64,000 bases of DNA from positions 372,001-436,000 of the forward strand of contig QJNS01000007.1 of NCBI GenBank assembly GCA_004154925.1. Direction: 5' to 3'. The position numbers and the translations under genes are program-made. Under the pieces are notes generated by a model. It had not been told where the DNA came from. It worked only from the letters and a program-made list of their open reading frames with translations, and searched no databases. This document shows, piece after piece, positions 59,471 to 64,000 of the stretch (within the stretch, counting starts at the first letter, position 1; each line of letters starts with the position of its first letter). This DNA is from Monosporascus cannonballus. Taxonomy: Eukaryota > Ascomycota > Sordariomycetes > Xylariales.

Positions 59471-61264
59471 CTAATTATCCTTTTTAATCCAAAATAAATA
59501 TTTTTAATAAGCTAAAAATTCCGAAATAAAAAATAAATATATTTGAAATTTTCGTTACGAAAATCCTAAATAGCTTAACGTTTATTTCGCAAAAAAGCAT
59601 AACGGATATGGAATTGGTATTATAACGATATACGGGACCTAATTAAAAAAGAATTTCGGAAAAAAATAATATTAATATTATATATATTATTTTTCGATTA
59701 ACGGAATTCGCCCGCAAGTTATTAATTATAATATTCGCCTTTTCGATGAAGTATATTTTATGTTTTCTTTTTGAATTTTGTAAAAACCAAACATAATATT
59801 AAAATCGAATTAATAAATACTTCATTTAATATTATAAAACGTATTATTTAATGGATATAAAATATTTTTGTTATAATTAAATTAACCGGCCTTATGAAGA
59901 AAAATAATAATATCGGTATTAACCGCATAATATAGTTAATATCGTTATATGATATAACAAACGAAAAATATAAATAAACCTGGGTTTTTTTTAAAAAAAC
60001 ACGGTAATAATTTCGAAATTCTTTATTAACAAAAATAACATCGATTAACGGTTAGTTATTATTTTTAATAATGTTAAAAAAGTTATCGCCCTATAAAATA
60101 TTAGCTTTATTAAAAATATTTCCGGTCCCGTAGTTATCCGATAAAAAGGCCTTATTCGGTATATTTTATTAGGATTGCGCCGTTTAAAAAATAATATAAA
60201 TAAGTTATGTTTTCAAGTTAAAAAATGAAATACTTACGAATTATCCATTAAGTTATTTTTATAATTAAATAACGTATTATTAACAAATAATAATAAAAGA
60301 TTTTCCTTGGAAAAATCTTTATTTATTAATACGTTTTAATTAAAACCTCCCGATATTTCCTTTATTTATCCGGTACGACCAAAATATTTAAAAATTATAT
60401 GACATGCGATAAATTCAAATTCGACGAGGGTTTACTGAAAATATATATATTTTATAAATTTGGTAAATTCGGTTTTCGAAAAAAAGTTTTCGATTCAGGT
60501 ATTCCGGAATATTCCATATACGTTAAATATTTTTATTATAAGCAATTTATATTGAATACGTAATTTCTATAAAAATAACGCGAATATATAAGTATTATGT
60601 ATATAAAAGATAAAAGGTTCGAAAAAGTCAAATTTTGGCAATATTTAATAAAATTATGTTGTTTTATTTAAAAATTAACGATTTATTTTTAAGATTGCTT
60701 ATATTTTATATCTCCCGGGTATATTATCGGGTTAATAAGTACGTATAAATTTAAATAAAAATTTATTTATTCATAAATAAAATAAAAATAAAAAAGAATT
60801 ACGTTTTTTATTGTATAGATTAATTGTTTCGGTTTAATTAACTTATATTTTCCCAATATAATTAATTATTTTCTGATTTTTATAAATAAAGTAAAAACGT
60901 TCCGAAAATCGATAAGATTATTGTTCTTTAAATTTATATATTTTTTAAAAAAGCTTTCGATAAACGTTATAAGTATTATCGATAATATCTTTATTTTCGT
61001 TAATTATACCTAACAAAATCGAACGGCGCTTATTATACGGAATACGTGTTAATTTTGGAAAATCGGAAAACTTTTATTTATTACGTTTATAAAACGTATT
61101 AATAAAATCAGAAAATAAAATCCGGATAATATTAATTATAAATTAATATAACGTATTAAGCCGTACCAGATATTATTATAACGTTTTATTAAATTATTTA
61201 ATTTTATGATATTAATTAGGCCGGAATATAGATTATTTTAACTTTTTTTATGGATCCGGTTATA

Positions 61265-62812
61265 ATAACCTTTAATTAAGTTATAATTGTTCCTAGCTTA
61301 ATACCGAATATACTTTAGGTATTTTCCTATTCGAGTAATTACGCTTATTACATAAATCGAATTGGTAATTAGACGATTTACCGGAAATGCGATTATTTAG
61401 TTTAAGCTCGTAATAAAAAAGCATATTACTTTGCCAGTTAACAAACGTAACCTAGAAATGATAGGAATTTACAGCGATTACGAACAATTTAAATAAATAT
61501 TAACGAAGGTTTTCGGAAAAATAAAGGAAAAAACAAAAGCCAAAATATAGATTTAGTAATTACGATGAAAAGAATTAATATCTAATTACGGCAGTATATT
61601 CGTTTAATTAGCGGTTAAGCTAAATTAAGAATAAAAAGCATTAATAGCTAAGTTTTTTAACCGCTGAAACAAAATACAAGAAAAACTTTTTAAGTTTGAT
61701 CGGCCTGATTACTTATCGGATTATATCGTTATAGTAATCAAGATTAACGATCGATAATACGTATAATATATTAAAGGCACCAACGCAACAAATAATAATA
61801 AACCCCGATATATAACCAACATTAACGTTTTTCGACGTAGTAACGCTTTTTATAGCACAGAACTAGAATTTATAGAACTAAGATCCATTTATAAAAAGAA
61901 CTAAAGTTAAACCAAATATTACAATTGCAACAAAATGGGTCATAAGGTAGTATAATATAAGGCACCCAAAAAGCCCCGTTAAGACGATTAGGAACCAGTA
62001 CCTAAAGGATAATCCAGAAAAAATCAAAAAACGGCAATAAATCCATTAATATAATTCAGCTTAAGGATAGGCCAAATCCCCTATGGCAAAAAGTTGAATA
62101 GGGACTATCATAATAAGAGATTTGACGAAAAATGCGAAAAACTAAAAAACTAACTTAGTAAATATCGCGAGCCTAATAAGAAGCATTACAAGAATAATTA
62201 CGCGAATACCAAGATTGGATAGAAAAATCTATTTTAAAATCCCTAATTAACACGGCAGAATGTATGCCATAGATTGTCGACGACGAGAATATCCCGATTA
62301 TAAGAAATAAAAATAACATATTTACAAACGAATTACTTATATATATTATAAAGGATTGCATTTTCAAAACCGTATCGGAAGTAATAAAAACGATAAATAA
62401 TAATATCGACATTTTCAATTCATAATCTTAAAAGATATTTAATACCTGGCTAAAGCAAAAAGCTGGCCTTAAAGAAAATAATGCCCGTAAAAAAACCTTT
62501 TTTGTGATTAAAAATAATATAATTACCAAACGGAAAAAAATTAATTTAATATTTAATGAAACAATATTACAAGAAAACTATTATAAATCTTTATTTTCAG
62601 TTAGTATTTATTATAAACCTTTAGGAAAGGAAAGTTATTAAAAAAATACATTAGTTTATAAAAAATCTTTAAAACGACAATTAGGATAATGTATAATAGG
62701 ATATAATCGTAAACATAAGAAAATAATTTATTCGATAAGGAAAAAAATTGCAGCAAAATGAAAAACAGCTAATATAATATAAAGGAATAATATGCGGGCA
62801 ATAACGACAAAT
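61265..62812 (+). pseudogene. E10, Ty3/gypsy gag fragment
   Basis: Begins mid-gag (RIYF-equivalent, NILWVFSYS) and runs through the nucleocapsid knuckle at 61917-61958: YYNCNKMGHKV, where the first and last of the three Cys have become Tyr and the middle Cys and His remain. It then continues into the NTAECMP...IVDDENI and LLIYIIKD text also seen in E8. It is cut at 62813 by element R. No LTR is attached. It aligns with 51035-51550 of E5 but differs by more than transitions, so it is a separate copy. Confidence 0.82.
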
Positions 62813-62977
62813 TGTCACGGGCCAAAGGCTCTAGTGGAGGGATTAGCATAGCGCTAATCCCGTGGCTCCTATATATATAACTAGCTGCTCCCACGCATTT
62901 TTTTAGTTGTTCCCTAGATTTCTTAATAGATCTATTATGGCCTATATCCTTAATTACTGCGTATATAGCCCCTTACA
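62813..62977 (+). repeat. R, probable 5' LTR of another LTR element (165 bp)
   Basis: Starts TGTCACGGGCC and probably ends GCCCCTTACA. Layout parallels the C1 LTR: GGCTCTAG near the start, a G+C-rich hairpin (GGGATTAGC 62839-62847 / GCTAATCCC 62853-62861), a TATATATATA box, a GCTGCTCCC motif (C1: GGGAGCAGC), and a similar last 40 bp. The second LTR and target duplication lie beyond the window, so the call rests on this resemblance. Confidence 0.62.
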
Positions 62978-64000
62978 TATTAAGAAATCTCCTTTTTTGC
63001 GAACGGTCCGTCGCCATAAAAAATACGCCAGCGTTATATACCCGTTATTCGTACGTAACTTATTCGCCATAGATACTAAAAAACTGCGCCGTTAGGTTTT
63101 ACGAACCGTTTACGAGCTATAAGGCCATAAGGACCATAACACTTAAAGGCTCGAAATAAATAAGAAGTTATTCGTTAACGGAAAGGCAATCGGCGAAAAT
63201 TGTATGTAATTTTTTTATATCTGGGAAACCTTTAGCCGTTAATTTTAAAAATTAACGTTTTTGCCATATATATAAAAAGCCTTAAAAAAGCCGAACTTTT
63301 AAACCTTTTTAAATTATATTGCGGTTATTTTAAAAAAACTTAATAAAAAATGGAAAATTGGTTAACGTTTAATTAAGTTATGTTAACGTAACGCTTAAAC
63401 GGCGTTCGAATATATTTTTATATTCGAAAATATTTTTTACTAGGCCGGAAAAAACGAATAACGGGATAAAGCCAAAATTTTCTTACTGATTTCGGGCCTT
63501 AATATTAAAACGAAAAAACAAACGGATTATAAAAAGTAACCTAATACTTGGAAAAAATTTACATAACTTTTTCGCTATTCAGAAATATCGTTTTTAACGG
63601 CCCTTACCCCGGCATATTTGCGCGTAATAATTTTCCAATTGGAAAGCGATATTATAAAAAGTATAAAAATCGGTACCTTAACCGCTAATTATTAACGTAA
63701 ACGCCGCTAGCGAACAAAAAGACGTTATTTAAAGTATGGCGAAATAAGATATTTTCGGAAAAATTATCCTAAAGAAAAGAAAATCGCCGTCCGATATATT
63801 GGCGTTAATAAGGCTTTAAAAGTTCCGTTACTACTTAAACGACAAAAAATAACCGTAAATGCATTCGATAAAACCTAAAAAAACCTAAATAAACTTAACG
63901 CTTACAAAGCATTAAAAAATTAACAAAAAAAACCTTGGGAAAAATAACGCAAAAATACAAAGTTAATAATACGTAATACGCTAAAAACGTACGGGCGTAA
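62978..64000 (+). pseudogene. R internal coding frame, RIP-degraded, product unidentified
   Basis: One frame runs from about 62907 to the window end. Its first 62 codons (62907-63095) are open, with LRTVRRHKKYASVIYPLFVR; thereafter about twenty stops occur and all that I read are TAA or TAG, none TGA, as expected of CAA/CAG changed by RIP. Readable segments: LFVNGKAIGENC, LFRYSEISFLTALTP, YLKYGEIRYFRKNYPKEKK, IAVRYIGVNKALKVPLLL and LNKLNAYKALK. It is strongly basic. Position right after a 5' LTR suggests a Gag-like or other first ORF; I do not recognise the family. Confidence 0.55.

Larger units (their letters stand above)
51551..61264. other. Unclassified, extremely AT-rich degenerate repeat block
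   Basis: About 9.7 kb with no gypsy LTR or gag-pol text and no ORF of convincing length. Composition is even more AT-rich than the gypsy region, with CpA/TpG words rare, so it was also RIPped. Two shreds of minus-strand coding frame (55678-55809 and 59183-59470) and a degenerate run of CCGAAAAATAAC-like words at 57620-57770 suggest one or more old transposons read on the minus strand. I cannot assign a class. Both junctions with gag fragments (51550 and about 61265) are sharp, but the flanking gags belong to different copies. Confidence 0.5.

Noticed and set aside
62173..62418. 81-codon minus-strand frame
   Set aside because: Antisense of the E10 gag C-terminal region, the same shadow seen in E7 and E8.
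61265..62812. E10 as the continuation of E5 gag after the unclassified block
   Set aside because: E10 repeats about 500 bp already present at 51035-51550 and differs from it by more than RIP transitions, so it is another copy.
1..64000. Centromere, mitochondrial insertion or bacterial origin
   Set aside because: AT-richness alone could suggest these. The sequence is explained by RIPped LTR elements with target duplications; I saw no mitochondrial genes, no tandem satellite and no prokaryotic gene structure.
1..64000. CRISPR arrays, tRNA or rRNA genes
   Set aside because: Repeats present are dispersed LTRs or short U3 tandem units without regular spacers. I saw no cloverleaf or rRNA core sequence.

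Overview
The window looks like one of the AT-rich, gene-free blocks of a filamentous ascomycete (Pezizomycotina). I see no host gene, tRNA or rRNA. Almost every base from 1 to 51,550 belongs to nested Ty3/gypsy LTR retrotransposons. They were degraded by C-to-T and G-to-A transitions of the repeat-induced point mutation (RIP) type: the same LTR end reads TGTGACGGC in one copy and TATAACGGC or TATAATAGC in others, Gln codons have become TAA/TAG, Cys codons Tyr, and the RT motif YLDDI has become YFNNI. The organism call is an inference from RIP, the element types and base composition.

Layout (names E1-E10, C1, S1-S3 and R are mine). E1 (+) enters from the left with integrase (1-105, resuming at 6960) and ends in its 3' LTR (8506-8890). 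E2 (-, 106-6959, TSD AAATA) sits inside the E1 integrase. After about 300 bp of less AT-rich DNA comes E3 (+, 9195-16019), whose two LTRs do not match. E4 (-, 16020-21456) is truncated and carries solo LTR S1. E5 (+) is an old gag remnant split by E6 (-, 21962-50877, TSD CTTTT). E6 is itself split by three full-length elements inside its gag: E7 (-, 26632-33488, TSD TTTCT), E8 (-, 33925-41887, TSD TTTTG) and E9 (+, 42030-49295, TSD ACCTA). E8 holds a 1.1-kb chromodomain-bearing LTR element C1 (36923-38033, TSD ATAAA) and a 151-bp LTR-like insertion S2 (40008-40158, TSD TCCTT). E9 holds solo LTR S3 (48319-48711, TSD CTGCC). From 51,551 to about 61,264 lies an extremely AT-rich, unclassified stretch with shreds of minus-strand coding frame. 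E10 (61,265-62,812) is another gag fragment, and from 62,813 a different LTR element (R) runs off the right edge.

The full-length gypsy copies share one plan: LTR (about 350-420 bp), gag with a CCHC knuckle, RT with YLDDI, integrase, then a small gene on the opposite strand between pol and the 3' LTR. All seven readable copies of that antisense gene show the same six-position cysteine spacing, C-x2-C-x6-C-x8/9-C-x2-C-x6/7-C, once RIP Cys-to-Tyr changes are recognised. This is the spacing of the fungal Zn2Cys6 binuclear cluster. The subtype of this gene goes with the repeat module in the LTR U3 region (GGATCC, AATAAGCC, or an AATAATCC/AATAATCTAGC module), even where the R-U5 half of the LTR differs. 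I regard this pairing of an antisense zinc-cluster gene with its own LTR module as the most interesting signal here: a possible element-encoded regulator and its cis sites. Every copy is mutated, so the system in this window is a fossil record and not a working one.
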